The notes: generated by a model not told the origin, from the sequence alone. Counted from the stretch's first letter, positions 7,219-16,688 are shown. The stretch: DNA of 35,268 nucleotides from an uncultured Bacteroidales bacterium (GCA_937899265.1 CALBPV010000071.1:1-35268); one strand, 5' to 3'. Numbers and translations are program-made.

Positions 7219-8808
7219 ATGCGAAGACATATCCAATGGGCTCTTGCTCTGATTCTCATGACACAACCGATTGCAGACGCCAATGCCTGGACCTGGTGGT
7301 GGAACCGGTCGAAGACCGAAAAGGATGCTGCCTGCGTGACCGCCAAACGGGAATTCCGGGGCGTGTGGCTTCAGACGGTCTTCCAGGAGCGCTACATGAA
7401 GAAAAACACGGAGCAGAACAAAGCTTATCTGACCCGATTGGTGACCCAACTGAAAGAGGACGGATTCAATGCCATCATCTTCCAGGTGCGGCCCGAAGGC
7501 GATGCTTTCTATCAGAGCGAAATGGAGCCTTGGTCGCGTTTCCTCACCGGCAAGACGGGAAAGGCACCTGCCGAAATGTGGGACCCCATGGCTTTCATCA
7601 TCGACCTCTGCCACCGGAATCATATCGAGTTCCATGCTTGGATTAATCCCTACCGCATGGGAGCCTCCAAAGGAAGGAAGACAGAACATCCGCTCTACGG
7701 GGAACATCCCGAATGGTTCGTGCAGTACGGCGGGAGGTGGTATCTCAATCCCGGCCGTCCGGAATCCCGCGCCTACATACGAGCCATAGTGAACGATATT
7801 GTGAGCCGTTACGACATCGATGCCATCCACATGGACGACTATTTCTATCCCTATCCGGAGAACGGGGAGAAGTTCAACGACGAAGCCGAATTCAGGATGT
7901 ATGCCCCTCAGATGAACTTCGACGTGAACAATCCCGCCTCGCTCGGCAATTTCCGCCGCAGGAATGTGGATATTCTTATCAAATACATTCACCAGGATAT
8001 CCAGAAGCGGAAACCGTGGGTGAAATTCGGCATCTCGCCCTTCGGCATCTATCGCAACAGGACATCCTGGGAGGAAGGCTCTGCCACAAACGGCCTTCAA
8101 TGTTACGATGACCTCTATGCCGACGTGCTCCGCTGGGCGCAGTCGGGATGGATAGACTATGTAATGCCCCAACTCTATTGGGAAATCGGCCATAAACAGG
8201 CCGACTATACGACCCTTGTCCTGTGGTGGAATGACCACATTCCCGTCGCCTGTCAACTCATTGTCGGCATCTCCATCGAACGTTCGCTCGACAAGGGTCC
8301 CGACGGAAAGCCGGCCTTGGACTTGCGCTCGTCGCATACCCATCTGATGAACAAACTCAACCTTTGCCGCTCGCTCGACCAAGTGGACGGCGAGTGCTTC
8401 TGGTACGGTTATCAGGTGGAAGACAATGCGTGGCATGTGGCCGATTTTCTGAGAGAGGGCGTTTATGAAACACCGACATTCACCCCTGCTTTCACGGCTG
8501 TGTCGGATGTTCATCCCGAGAAGGTCAAAAAAGCCGATGCCCATGTTTCGGACGAGGGTGTGTTGCTCTCGTGGAACAAGGTGGAAAGCACGACACAAGT
8601 CACCTACTGCGTCTATAAATTCCGCAAGGGTGAAAAGGAGAAGACCGACGATTTGTCGCACCTCCTCTGCCAAACCGCCGAACCCCGGACCAAAGACGCC
8701 AACGTCTCCGACGGTAAGAAATACACCTACGTTGTCACGGCCATCGACCGCTACGGAAACGAGAGCGCAGGCACGAAAATCAAGGTGAAAATCAAAAAAT
8801 CAAAGTAA
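7219..8808 (+). CDS. Secreted family-10-like glycosyl hydrolase (GHL10/DUF187)
   Basis: From the ATG at 7219 the product is 529 residues and starts with a signal peptide (MRRHIQWALALILM, then an Ala-rich cleavage region ending ADANA). An in-frame ATG 19 codons earlier overlaps the preceding gene and would bury the signal, so I reject it. The GHL10 domain (about 40-400) begins REFRGVWLQTVF and includes FNAIIFQVRPEGDAFY, EFHAWINPYR, HMDDYFYPYP and YVMPQLYWE, typical acid-rich beta-strand ends of a TIM barrel. A C-terminal fibronectin-III-like segment (about 440-525) follows. Family members are thought to act on cell-wall or polysaccharide substrates; the substrate is unknown here. It is probably periplasmic or surface-exposed. 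Confidence 0.88.
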   Translation: MRRHIQWALALILMTQPIADANAWTWWWNRSKTEKDAACVTAKREFRGVWLQTVFQERYMKKNTEQNKAYLTRLVTQLKEDGFNAIIFQVRPEGDAFYQSEMEPWSRFLTGKTGKAPAEMWDPMAFIIDLCHRNHIEFHAWINPYRMGASKGRKTEHPLYGEHPEWFVQYGGRWYLNPGRPESRAYIRAIVNDIVSRYDIDAIHMDDYFYPYPENGEKFNDEAEFRMYAPQMNFDVNNPASLGNFRRRNVDILIKYIHQDIQKRKPWVKFGISPFGIYRNRTSWEEGSATNGLQCYDDLYADVLRWAQSGWIDYVMPQLYWEIGHKQADYTTLVLWWNDHIPVACQLIVGISIERSLDKGPDGKPALDLRSSHTHLMNKLNLCRSLDQVDGECFWYGYQVEDNAWHVADFLREGVYETPTFTPAFTAVSDVHPEKVKKADAHVSDEGVLLSWNKVESTTQVTYCVYKFRKGEKEKTDDLSHLLCQTAEPRTKDANVSDGKKYTYVVTAIDRYGNESAGTKIKVKIKKSK

Positions 8809-8843
8809 AATCCCAAGGTCTCACGAGAGACCGAAACCCAACG

Positions 8844-9692
8844 ATGAAAATACTGATAGCCGACAGCGGTTCAACCAAAACAGATTGGGTCATCACGGAG
8901 GAAGGCAAAGAACTCTTCCGCCACAGAACCCAGGGACTGAATCCCATGTACGCCACCCCTGAGGTGATAGCCCAAAGCGTGGAGTTGGTGATGACATTGG
9001 CGGGCAACAATACGGACGTGGAGAAAGTCTTTTTCTACGGTTCCGGTTGTGCCGGCGAACGCATTCCCTATATGCAGGAAGCCCTTCACCGCGTCTTCAA
9101 GAGCCGGGTGGATGTGGAGGTGTATTCCGACCTCCTCGGAGCCGCGCGTGCCCTCTACGGAAAGCAGTCGGGACTGGCTTGTATCGTGGGAACCGGAGCC
9201 ATAGCCTGTCGCTACAACGGCCTAACGGGAGAGATGCGGTCGGCTTCTTCGCTGGGATATATTCTGGGAGACGAGGGCAGCGGATGCAATTTGGGACGAC
9301 TGCTCCTGGCCGATTACCTCAAACAACAGATGCCCGCCGACATCTCTGCCAAGTTCGAAGCCAAGTTCGGCAGCATCACTCCCGTTCAGGCCATCGAGCA
9401 CGTCTATCGTCTGCCTTTCCCCAACCGGTATCTGGCTTCGTTTGCCCCCTTCATCGGCGAAAATCTCGGGCACGAGTACGTTCATGACTTGGCTTACAGC
9501 GGACTGGATGCCTTTTATCGCAGGAATATAGCCCGTCTCCGTCCGGAACCCGGCGAATCGGTGGCCTTCGTCGGTTCGGTGGCTTTTTATTTAAGAAATG
9601 TACTTGCAGAGGTGGCCCGACAACACGGATTCACCCTCGGTACAGTGGTCCAGTCGCCGCTTGACGGCCTCTGTGCCTTTCATCACGCATAA
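8844..9692 (+). CDS. N-acetylglucosamine-kinase-like ATPase (BadF/BadG family)
   Basis: The 282-residue protein has the ASKHA sugar-kinase fold: phosphate-1 motif IADSGSTKTDWVI at the N terminus, GTGAIACRYNG around residues 118-128, and SLGYILGDEGSGCNLGR with the adenosine-side glycine turn. Relatives annotated as N-acetylglucosamine kinases or BadF/BadG/BcrA/BcrD ATPases are common in Bacteroidota. It ends three bases before the DUF5686 gene and follows the GHL10 hydrolase by 35 bases, suggesting co-transcription. An amino-sugar recycling role is an inference from family and position; the true substrate is not shown. Confidence 0.85.
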   Translation: MKILIADSGSTKTDWVITEEGKELFRHRTQGLNPMYATPEVIAQSVELVMTLAGNNTDVEKVFFYGSGCAGERIPYMQEALHRVFKSRVDVEVYSDLLGAARALYGKQSGLACIVGTGAIACRYNGLTGEMRSASSLGYILGDEGSGCNLGRLLLADYLKQQMPADISAKFEAKFGSITPVQAIEHVYRLPFPNRYLASFAPFIGENLGHEYVHDLAYSGLDAFYRRNIARLRPEPGESVAFVGSVAFYLRNVLAEVARQHGFTLGTVVQSPLDGLCAFHHA

Positions 9693-9695
9693 GGA

Positions 9696-12305
9696 ATGTC
9701 ATTAAGAAACATCATACTAGTATTTGTTTTCACTCTGTTGGGGCTCTCGCTGACAAGCGCGCAGAAACAACAGACACAGCCTTCACGCATCACGATTGAA
9801 GGTACTGTCGTCGATTCGCTGACGGGACTTCGCCTGGAGTTCATCACCATTCAGGAGAAAGGAACTGCCAACGGCACAATCACCGACACGAAAGGAACCT
9901 TTACCATCACCGTAGCCGCCAGAGGAAAAATCGTCATTTCATGTGTGGGGTACCGTTCGAAAGAGATTTCGGCCGGAAGGCGTTCACACAACGTGACCAT
10001 CCAACTGGCTCCGTTGGACGTACAGCTTTCGGAGGTGGTGGTGAAACCGAAACGCGAACGGTATCGGCGAAAGGACAATCCCTCGGTCGTATTGGCCCGC
10101 AACGTCATTGACCACAAGAACGACAAACTGCCCGGCGAGAAGGATTTCTATTCTTGCGAACGGTATGACCACATGGTCTATTCTTTAACCAACATGACCG
10201 GCTCGCGTCTCAATATGTTCCGCAAGAAGTTCGACTTCATCGACCAATACATTGACTCAACCTCGCTGGAGGGAGACCATGTTTTGCCCGTGTCGAGCGA
10301 CGAGACCGTGCAGCGGCAGTTCTATCGCAAGAACCCCAAAAACAACAAGACGGAACTCCTCGCCGAGGAGCATGCCGGCCTGGACGATATGATGCCCGAG
10401 ATGATAGCCAAAGCTATGAAATCGGACATTTTTCCGGAGGTGAATATCCACGACGACAATATTTATATATTCTCCAACCAGTTTGTATCGCCGCTTTCGT
10501 CGTTTGCCATTACGTTCTATAAATTCTATATTCTCGACACCCTCGTGTGGGATGACGGCAAACGCTACATTGACCTGGGATTTGCACCGCTGTTGCCACA
10601 GAGTCTCGGATTCATCGGCCATCTGTTTGTGACGGACGATTCGACCTATTTTGTCAAACGTGCAGAACTCAATGTGCCCAAGGATATCAACCTCAACTGG
10701 GTGAAGTCGATGGCGATACGCATCGACCGGGAACGCCTTGCCGACTCGACACAGGTGAGCCGGAAAATCACGTTCGATGCCGAGATGGAAGTCATCGACG
10801 ATGTGCTGTGGGGACTCTTTGCCCACCGAACGTGTCACTACTCAAACTACACGTTCGAAGATCCGGGCGACAGGATTTGGAACCATTGGGGACCCGTCAT
10901 CGAATCGCAGGCCCGGGTCGCCGGCACGCAGGAGAGCCGTAACGAGTTCTTCCAAAACCATCGTCCCGAGGGCGAGAAGGGCGTCCCCGGCGATGACCAC
11001 AGTGTGGCCAATATGTTGCGGGATATGCGCAACACGCCGTTCTTCTATTATACCGAACAGATTCTGACGGCACTCTTCAAGGGATATATTTCCGTGGGCA
11101 AACGCGATTACGAAGACAATAAATTCCTCTACGGACCTCTCAATGCGACGGCATCCTATACCCATTTTGAAGGATTCCGTCTTCGTGCGGGCGGCATCAC
11201 GACCTCCAAACTCAATCCGCATCTCTTTGCGTTCGGTTATGCTGCCTACGGATTCAAGGACCACAAGTGGAAAGGCAATTTCGAGGCAGAGTATTCGTTC
11301 AAGAAGAAAAAGATGCACGCCAATGAGTTCCCCGTGCACTCGGTTCGTGCAGGCATGGGCTATGATACACGTCTCCTCGGTCAAGATCCTACCGACAATC
11401 GAGACAACTTCCTGCGTTCGTTCCGTAACTCCAGCAACGACCAGATTACCTATCAGCGTGCTGCCAATCTGCTCTACACCCATGAGTTCTGGAACGGCTT
11501 CTCCCTGAAACTGAAACTCGAGAACACCCGTGACTGGGGGACCCGGGTAACACCGTTCGTCACGGTCGGCGGTCGCAGCATCGACCATTACGATATGTCC
11601 ACAGCCACGCTTACGCTCCGTTTCTCGCACAATGAACGTTTCATGCAGTCGCGCACCTCCCGCATTTCCATTTCGCAGGAGATTCCCGTCTTCACGTTGA
11701 CTCATTCCATCGCCAAGCGCGGCGTATTGGGCAGCGACTGGAATTACCAGCGCACGGATTTCAAGTACGAACAGCGGTGGTATCTCTCGGCCTTCGGCTA
11801 TGTGAACACCCAGCTTCAGGCCGGCAAGGTGTGGACGCAGTCTCCTTTCTCGATGCTTTGTATTCCCGTCTCCAATCCGGCCTTCACTATCCAAAGCAAT
11901 TCGTTCTCTCAAATGGAGCCGATGGAGTTTGTCAACGACCAGTATGTACAGTGGAATTTGGTCTATTTCATGAACGGTCTCATTTTCAACAACATTCCGC
12001 TGATGCGTCGTCTCAAATGGCGCGAAGTGGTTTCCTTCCGAGGTGTTTACGGTTCGCTTTCCGACAGAAACGACCCCGCAGCCACACTTGACGACGGCAT
12101 CACGCTTCGCAATCCCGACCTGTATGTCTTCCCGTCGGAGAACCCGGTCTATAAACTCGAAAACGAGCCTTACATGGAGATTGCCCTGGGTGTGGAGAAT
12201 ATTTTCAAGGTGCTCCGCGTGGAGTATGTTCGGCGACTCAACTATACAAGTCATCCCGGCGTAAAGAAACACGGTTTCCAGGTGGGCATGCACATTACGT
12301 TCTGA
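9696..12305 (+). CDS. DUF5686/carboxypeptidase-regulatory-like outer-membrane protein
   Basis: The 869-residue protein has a signal peptide (MSLRNIILVFVFTLLGLSLTSA), then a carboxypeptidase-D-regulatory-like beta-sandwich (about 31-112: ITIEGTVVDSLTGLRLEFIT and VISCVGYRSKEI), followed by a long DUF5686 region rich in alternating aromatic beta strands. It ends in a terminal phenylalanine (MHITF), the usual outer-membrane beta-barrel sorting signal. The family is Bacteroidota-specific and of unknown function. It lacks a TonB box or plug domain that I can see, so it is not called a TonB receptor. The three-base gap to the upstream kinase gene supports an operon. Confidence 0.87.
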   Translation: MSLRNIILVFVFTLLGLSLTSAQKQQTQPSRITIEGTVVDSLTGLRLEFITIQEKGTANGTITDTKGTFTITVAARGKIVISCVGYRSKEISAGRRSHNVTIQLAPLDVQLSEVVVKPKRERYRRKDNPSVVLARNVIDHKNDKLPGEKDFYSCERYDHMVYSLTNMTGSRLNMFRKKFDFIDQYIDSTSLEGDHVLPVSSDETVQRQFYRKNPKNNKTELLAEEHAGLDDMMPEMIAKAMKSDIFPEVNIHDDNIYIFSNQFVSPLSSFAITFYKFYILDTLVWDDGKRYIDLGFAPLLPQSLGFIGHLFVTDDSTYFVKRAELNVPKDINLNWVKSMAIRIDRERLADSTQVSRKITFDAEMEVIDDVLWGLFAHRTCHYSNYTFEDPGDRIWNHWGPVIESQARVAGTQESRNEFFQNHRPEGEKGVPGDDHSVANMLRDMRNTPFFYYTEQILTALFKGYISVGKRDYEDNKFLYGPLNATASYTHFEGFRLRAGGITTSKLNPHLFAFGYAAYGFKDHKWKGNFEAEYSFKKKKMHANEFPVHSVRAGMGYDTRLLGQDPTDNRDNFLRSFRNSSNDQITYQRAANLLYTHEFWNGFSLKLKLENTRDWGTRVTPFVTVGGRSIDHYDMSTATLTLRFSHNERFMQSRTSRISISQEIPVFTLTHSIAKRGVLGSDWNYQRTDFKYEQRWYLSAFGYVNTQLQAGKVWTQSPFSMLCIPVSNPAFTIQSNSFSQMEPMEFVNDQYVQWNLVYFMNGLIFNNIPLMRRLKWREVVSFRGVYGSLSDRNDPAATLDDGITLRNPDLYVFPSENPVYKLENEPYMEIALGVENIFKVLRVEYVRRLNYTSHPGVKKHGFQVGMHITF

Positions 12306-12336
12306 ATTTTAAGCAATTCCCCAAAAACGACAGAAT

Positions 12337-13671
12337 ATGAATTTTATCCGATTTGACAAAGGGCTCGCTTCGGTCGAGGCGTTGGCTCAACTTTTCGAGG
12401 CCGCCGAAGCCGACGACTGTGTCTTTGTCCAGCTGCAGGAAGGCGACATCGTTCTGACCGATGCCGAAGAGTTAAGGCTCCGCAATGTTTTGGAAGCCAC
12501 TGACGCCCCGTTCATATACACAGACTATCGTCGGCAGGAAGCCGACGGAAAGACGGTGGAGATGCCGTGCATCGATTATATGACGGGTTCCGTGCGTGAC
12601 GATTTCGATTTCGGTCCGCTGGTGGTGGTTTCTTCTTCCAAGCTCCTCACGATGCCCGACATCTCGGCTTCGTTTCAATATGCAGGCTGGTATTTGCTGC
12701 GTCTCCAAATGGCCTATCAGTTCGGCCTTCCTTTCCACATCCAGGAGACGGGTTACACTTTTGTGCCCAGAAGTGGGGAGGAGTCGTCGCAATTCGATTA
12801 TGTCGATCCCCGCAACGCCGGCGTGCAGAAAGAGATGGAAGTCGCACTCACAGCTTATCTCAAAGCCATCGGAGCCTGGATTGATGCATCCCGCCTCAAA
12901 CGTTTCCCGCTTCAGCCCCAGCGTTCCGACGAGGCCACCGCATCGGTTGTGATTCCGGTGTATAATCGTGTAAAAACCATTCGGGACGCCATCCAGTCGG
13001 CTTTGAACCAAAAGACAGACTTTAAGTTCAATGTGCTTGTGGTCGATAATCATTCCACCGACGGTACCACCGAGGTCATCGATGAGATTCACGACCCTCG
13101 TCTCGTCCACATTATTCCCGAGGAAACAACGCTCAAAATCGGAGGATGCTGGAATCGTGCGGTTGCCGATTCCCGTTGTGGCCTTTGGGTCGTTCAACTC
13201 GACAGCGATGACCTCTACAGCCGGGAAGACACTCTCGCCCGCATCGTAAAGGCTTTTCAGGAACAGGGCTGTGCCGCCGTTGTGGGAAGTTATCAGCTTA
13301 CGGATTTTGAACTCCGTCCGCTGCCGCCCGGAATCATTGACCACAAGGAGTGGACGCCGGAGAACGGCATGAACAATGCCCTCCGCATCAACGGATTGGG
13401 TGCTCCAAGAGCTTTCTCCAGGGAATTGCTTCGCGCCAATCCGTTGCCCAACACGAGCTACGGCGAGGATTACGCTGCCATGTTGCGTATCACCCGACAG
13501 TATCCTCTGGGTCGTATTTATGAGCCGCTCTATAATTGCCGCCGTTGGTCGGGCAACAGCGATGCAGCCCTCTCCCGCGAAAAAATCAACCGCAACAATC
13601 TCTACAAGGACCGTATCCGAACACTCGAGATTCTGGCCCGACAGAAAAATTATGATTCAGAAGTTTTTTGA
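12337..13671 (+). CDS. GT2 glycosyltransferase with an extra N-terminal domain
   Basis: Of 444 residues, about 200-430 form a GT-A family 2 glycosyltransferase: ASVVIPVYNRVKTIRDAIQSA, NVLVVDNHSTDGT and the metal-binding DSDD (289-292). A conserved YGEDYAAMLRI segment near residue 385 supplies the likely catalytic acids. The first 200 residues are separate; FVQLQEGDIVLTDAEELRLRN and the acidic composition suggest a degenerate second GT-like domain, but I do not recognise it. There is no membrane anchor. The 3' end overlaps the next gene by 20 bases. Donor and acceptor are unknown; envelope glycan assembly is the contextual guess. Confidence 0.85.
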   Translation: MNFIRFDKGLASVEALAQLFEAAEADDCVFVQLQEGDIVLTDAEELRLRNVLEATDAPFIYTDYRRQEADGKTVEMPCIDYMTGSVRDDFDFGPLVVVSSSKLLTMPDISASFQYAGWYLLRLQMAYQFGLPFHIQETGYTFVPRSGEESSQFDYVDPRNAGVQKEMEVALTAYLKAIGAWIDASRLKRFPLQPQRSDEATASVVIPVYNRVKTIRDAIQSALNQKTDFKFNVLVVDNHSTDGTTEVIDEIHDPRLVHIIPEETTLKIGGCWNRAVADSRCGLWVVQLDSDDLYSREDTLARIVKAFQEQGCAAVVGSYQLTDFELRPLPPGIIDHKEWTPENGMNNALRINGLGAPRAFSRELLRANPLPNTSYGEDYAAMLRITRQYPLGRIYEPLYNCRRWSGNSDAALSREKINRNNLYKDRIRTLEILARQKNYDSEVF

Positions 13672-15652
13672 CCGCCAATTGGCTTCCTGGTCCCAATGCC
13701 GACAGCGCTACGATGACCTCGGAAAGGCACAAAAGCGTTCCATATATATATTTAAAAAGGAGTACGAGATTGTCTTTAACCCTGCGCGGGTCGCAAGCGT
13801 GACCGCAAAGGTGGTTGACGGCAAGGTCGATCGTCCCTGCTTCCTGTGTCCTGCGTCACGTCCTGCCGAACAGCAATCCATTCCTGTCACGCTTCCTTCC
13901 GGCAACCGTTACGAGATACTTGTCAATCCTTTTCCGCTCACATCGTGTCATCTCACAATTGTCTCTGCCGCTCACGAACGACAGTCTTTTGCCGGGCGTG
14001 CCGATGACATGCGGGCGCTGGCAGAGGAGTACAAAGACATGTTCTTCTTCTTCAATGGAGCCTGCTCGGGAGCTTCGGCCCCCGACCATCTCCATTTCCA
14101 AGCTGTGCCGCAGAGGGCTGTGCCCATGTTGCGATGGAGCCGGGAAGACTGGGCAGAATCTGGCGTGACGGCTTTGCAGCCCGAGATTACGGATTCCGAC
14201 CATAAAAATATCGTAGCCTGGTGGGACGGGCAGTCGGGCTGTGTGCTTTGGCGTGTGATGGACCGCAAGGCCCACAGGCCGTCGCAGTATTATGCAACAG
14301 GGGAGGAGCAAGTTCTTCTGTCACCCGCCTCGCTCGAATTTTGCGGCCTCGTGCCCGTGGTACGCGAGGAAGACTACAAGAAACTTTCCCCCGAATTGCT
14401 TTCCGACATTTTCTCCCAACTCGAACATCCCGCTCCGCTGGTGCATGTAGGCATCATGGACGAGGAGAAAATTACCTTCTCTTTGGCTTCCGGGCACGGA
14501 AATCTTCCTGACCGCACACTGTCTCTCGTGGATTTGGCCGAAGGGGAGTCCCGTTGGTTCTTTGCTCCGTCCTTTACCCTTCGCGGTGTCACCATCGGGA
14601 AGAGTTTCCACTGGCAACAACTCGAAGACCAGACCTTCACGGGAGTGCTTCACATTCTTCGCAAGGACAATCTGCTTCATGCCATCAATATTCTCCCCAT
14701 CGAAGATTATTTGAAATCGGTCATTTCGTCCGAGATGGCTGCAACCTCGAGCTTCAGTCTGCTCAAGACCCACGCCGTCATTTCACGCAGCTGGCTCTTG
14801 CGTCAGATGCAGGCTCGTGCCGCAAAAACGGCAGGAGAGAGGGAGGGGACGGAGCAGCCGGCAAAGTCTCTGCCGAAGACGGAGGCTGCCCCTGTGTCGG
14901 GGGTGAGCAGCGAGGATACGGTGATTCGCTGGTGGGACCACGACGACCATTCTCTGTACGATGTCTGTGCCGACGACCACTGTCAGCGATATCAGGGCAT
15001 TACCCGCATCGTATCGCCTCTTGTGGCCCGTGCGGTCGAAGAAACGAGAGGGGAGGTGCTGGTCGATGGGAAGGGAAATATCTGCGATGCCCGCTTCTCC
15101 AAATGTTGCGGAGGAAAAACCGAGACCTTCGATACCTGTTGGCAAGACGAAGATTACTCCTACCTCAAGCCTGTGGATGATTCCTGGTGCAATACCCGCG
15201 ACGAAAGCGTGTTGCGTCAGGTGCTCAACAACTATGACCGGGCAACTTCCGATTTCCACGATTGGACCGTGTCATACTCACGCGACGAACTCTCCGAACT
15301 CTTTGAGCGCAAAACGCAACTGCACGTGGGGACCATAGAAGATTTGATGGCTCTCAAACGCGGTGCTTCCGGCAGAATCTCGTTGCTCAAAGTGATTGGC
15401 TCCCGCCGTACGGTCGTCATCGGCAAAGAACTCATGATACGCAAAGCTCTTTCCGTGTCGCATCTCTATTCGAGTGCCTTCTGGGTGAGCAAGGAGGACA
15501 AGGATTCTCCCCGTTTCGTCTTTACAGGTCGCGGATGGGGACACGGCGTCGGTCTCTGTCAGATAGGTGCGGCATGTATGGCGGAAGCAGGTCATGACCA
15601 TACCGAGATACTAAAGTTCTATTTTCCGGGTTCTAAACTGCAACGCTTATGA
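13652..15652 (+). CDS. DUF4922 (HIT/GalT-like) fused to SpoIID/LytB domain
   Basis: The ATG at 13652 gives 666 residues. A longer in-frame start at 13376 would lie almost 300 bases inside the glycosyltransferase gene, so it is rejected. The N-terminal DUF4922 part (about 1-320) has PCFLC (62-66), NPFPLTSCHLTIV (92-104) and the nucleotidyltransferase/phosphorylase-type motif HLHFQ (146-150), resembling GalT, Ap4A phosphorylase and VTC2-type GDP-sugar phosphorylases. The C-terminal part is SpoIID/LytB: LPIEDYLKSVISSEMAATSS, THAVISRSWLLRQM and the final GRGWGHGVGLCQIGA. There is no signal peptide, which is odd for a domain that in sporulating bacteria acts on peptidoglycan. The stop overlaps the miaA start by four bases (ATGA). 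Confidence 0.88.
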   Translation: MIQKFFDRQLASWSQCRQRYDDLGKAQKRSIYIFKKEYEIVFNPARVASVTAKVVDGKVDRPCFLCPASRPAEQQSIPVTLPSGNRYEILVNPFPLTSCHLTIVSAAHERQSFAGRADDMRALAEEYKDMFFFFNGACSGASAPDHLHFQAVPQRAVPMLRWSREDWAESGVTALQPEITDSDHKNIVAWWDGQSGCVLWRVMDRKAHRPSQYYATGEEQVLLSPASLEFCGLVPVVREEDYKKLSPELLSDIFSQLEHPAPLVHVGIMDEEKITFSLASGHGNLPDRTLSLVDLAEGESRWFFAPSFTLRGVTIGKSFHWQQLEDQTFTGVLHILRKDNLLHAINILPIEDYLKSVISSEMAATSSFSLLKTHAVISRSWLLRQMQARAAKTAGEREGTEQPAKSLPKTEAAPVSGVSSEDTVIRWWDHDDHSLYDVCADDHCQRYQGITRIVSPLVARAVEETRGEVLVDGKGNICDARFSKCCGGKTETFDTCWQDEDYSYLKPVDDSWCNTRDESVLRQVLNNYDRATSDFHDWTVSYSRDELSELFERKTQLHVGTIEDLMALKRGASGRISLLKVIGSRRTVVIGKELMIRKALSVSHLYSSAFWVSKEDKDSPRFVFTGRGWGHGVGLCQIGAACMAEAGHDHTEILKFYFPGSKLQRL

Positions 15653-16575
15653 TTACTATCGTCGGTCCCACCGCTTCCGGCAAAACGTCTTTGGCCGTAC
15701 ACGTGGCTCTGAGCTACGATACAGAAATCATTTCGGCCGACAGCCGACAGTTCTATGTCGGGATGGATTTGGGTACAGGAAAAGATCTCGCCGACTATAC
15801 TGTGGGGGAGAAAACGGTTCCTTATCATCTCATAGACATCCGTCCCGCCGGCTACAGATACAACATCCATGAGTTTCAGAAGGATTTCCATCGTGTCTAT
15901 GACGATATGCTGCGAAGGGGCAAACTGCCCATTCTCTGCGGCGGCTCCGGGCTTTATGTCGAGAGCGTACTCAAGGGGTACGAGATGCACGATGTGCCGG
16001 AGAATCCCGAACTCCGGGCCGGACTTCGGGGCAAGAGTCTCGAGGAGCTGACGGAGATACTGCGCACCTACAAGACACTCCACAACACCACCGATACAGA
16101 CACTCCGCAACGGGCCATCCGCGAAATAGAAATCCGGGATTATTACCGCACTCATGCCGCTTCGCTCTCGGCTTATCCTCCCGTATCGTCGTTGGTTGTA
16201 GGTACGATGGTGGACAGGGACGTGCGCCGGGAACGGATATCCCGTCGTCTGAGGCAGCGTCTCGACGACGGAATGCTCGACGAAGTGCAGCGTTTGCTCG
16301 ACAGCGGCATTCCGTCCGACGATTTGATTTATTACGGTCTCGAATACAAGTATCTCACCCTCCATCTTATCGGTCAACTTTCCTACGACGAAATGTTCCG
16401 CCAACTCGAAATTGCCATTCATCAGTTTGCCAAACGGCAGATGACTTGGTTCCGGGGAATGGAACGGCGCGGAATCAGGATTCATTGGATTGACACAACC
16501 CACCCGATGGACGAAATGGTGGACGAAATTCGTTCACTTTATCAACAATACCTGCAAATATTGATGCACAAATAA
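15649..16575 (+). CDS. miaA: tRNA dimethylallyltransferase
   Basis: MiaA transfers a dimethylallyl group to N6 of adenosine 37 in tRNAs reading UNN codons. The 308-residue protein begins with a P-loop, GPTASGKT (6-13), followed by DSRQFYVGMDLGTGK, DIRPAGYRYNIHEFQKDF and CGGSGLYVESVLKGYEM, all diagnostic of the family. The length is normal. The start overlaps the preceding DUF4922-SpoIID stop by four bases, so it is translated from the same message as the envelope genes. The identification is secure. Confidence 0.96.
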   Translation: MITIVGPTASGKTSLAVHVALSYDTEIISADSRQFYVGMDLGTGKDLADYTVGEKTVPYHLIDIRPAGYRYNIHEFQKDFHRVYDDMLRRGKLPILCGGSGLYVESVLKGYEMHDVPENPELRAGLRGKSLEELTEILRTYKTLHNTTDTDTPQRAIREIEIRDYYRTHAASLSAYPPVSSLVVGTMVDRDVRRERISRRLRQRLDDGMLDEVQRLLDSGIPSDDLIYYGLEYKYLTLHLIGQLSYDEMFRQLEIAIHQFAKRQMTWFRGMERRGIRIHWIDTTHPMDEMVDEIRSLYQQYLQILMHK

Positions 16576-16657
16576 GCCAAGAATGCGCAAAAAATGGTCG
16601 CAAAACCTTTAAAAATTCATTTTTTTCTCAATTTTTCAAAAAAAATGTCATTTTCAC

Positions 16658-16688
16658 TTTGCAATTTCAAGATTTCTTATTATCTTTG
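16658..16688 (+). promoter_or_regulatory. Promoter of the AAA+ ATPase gene
   Basis: TTTG at 16658-16661 and a perfect TATCTTTG at 16681-16688 are 19 bp apart. The GTG start follows 28 bases after the -7 box. The upstream 80 bases are strongly AT-rich with A and T runs. Confidence 0.8.

Noticed and set aside
7195..8673. 492-residue minus-strand frame opposite the GHL10 hydrolase
   Set aside because: The plus strand has a signal peptide and conserved GHL10 motifs; the opposite frame has none.
10842..12293. 483-residue minus-strand frame opposite the DUF5686 gene
   Set aside because: Shadow of the DUF5686 gene, whose signal peptide, regulatory-like domain and terminal Phe support the plus strand.
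13376..13651. 92-codon upstream extension of the DUF4922-SpoIID gene
   Set aside because: It lies wholly within the glycosyltransferase gene in another frame; its translation is Ser/Arg/Pro-rich noise, and the ATG at 13652 begins a family-like N terminus.
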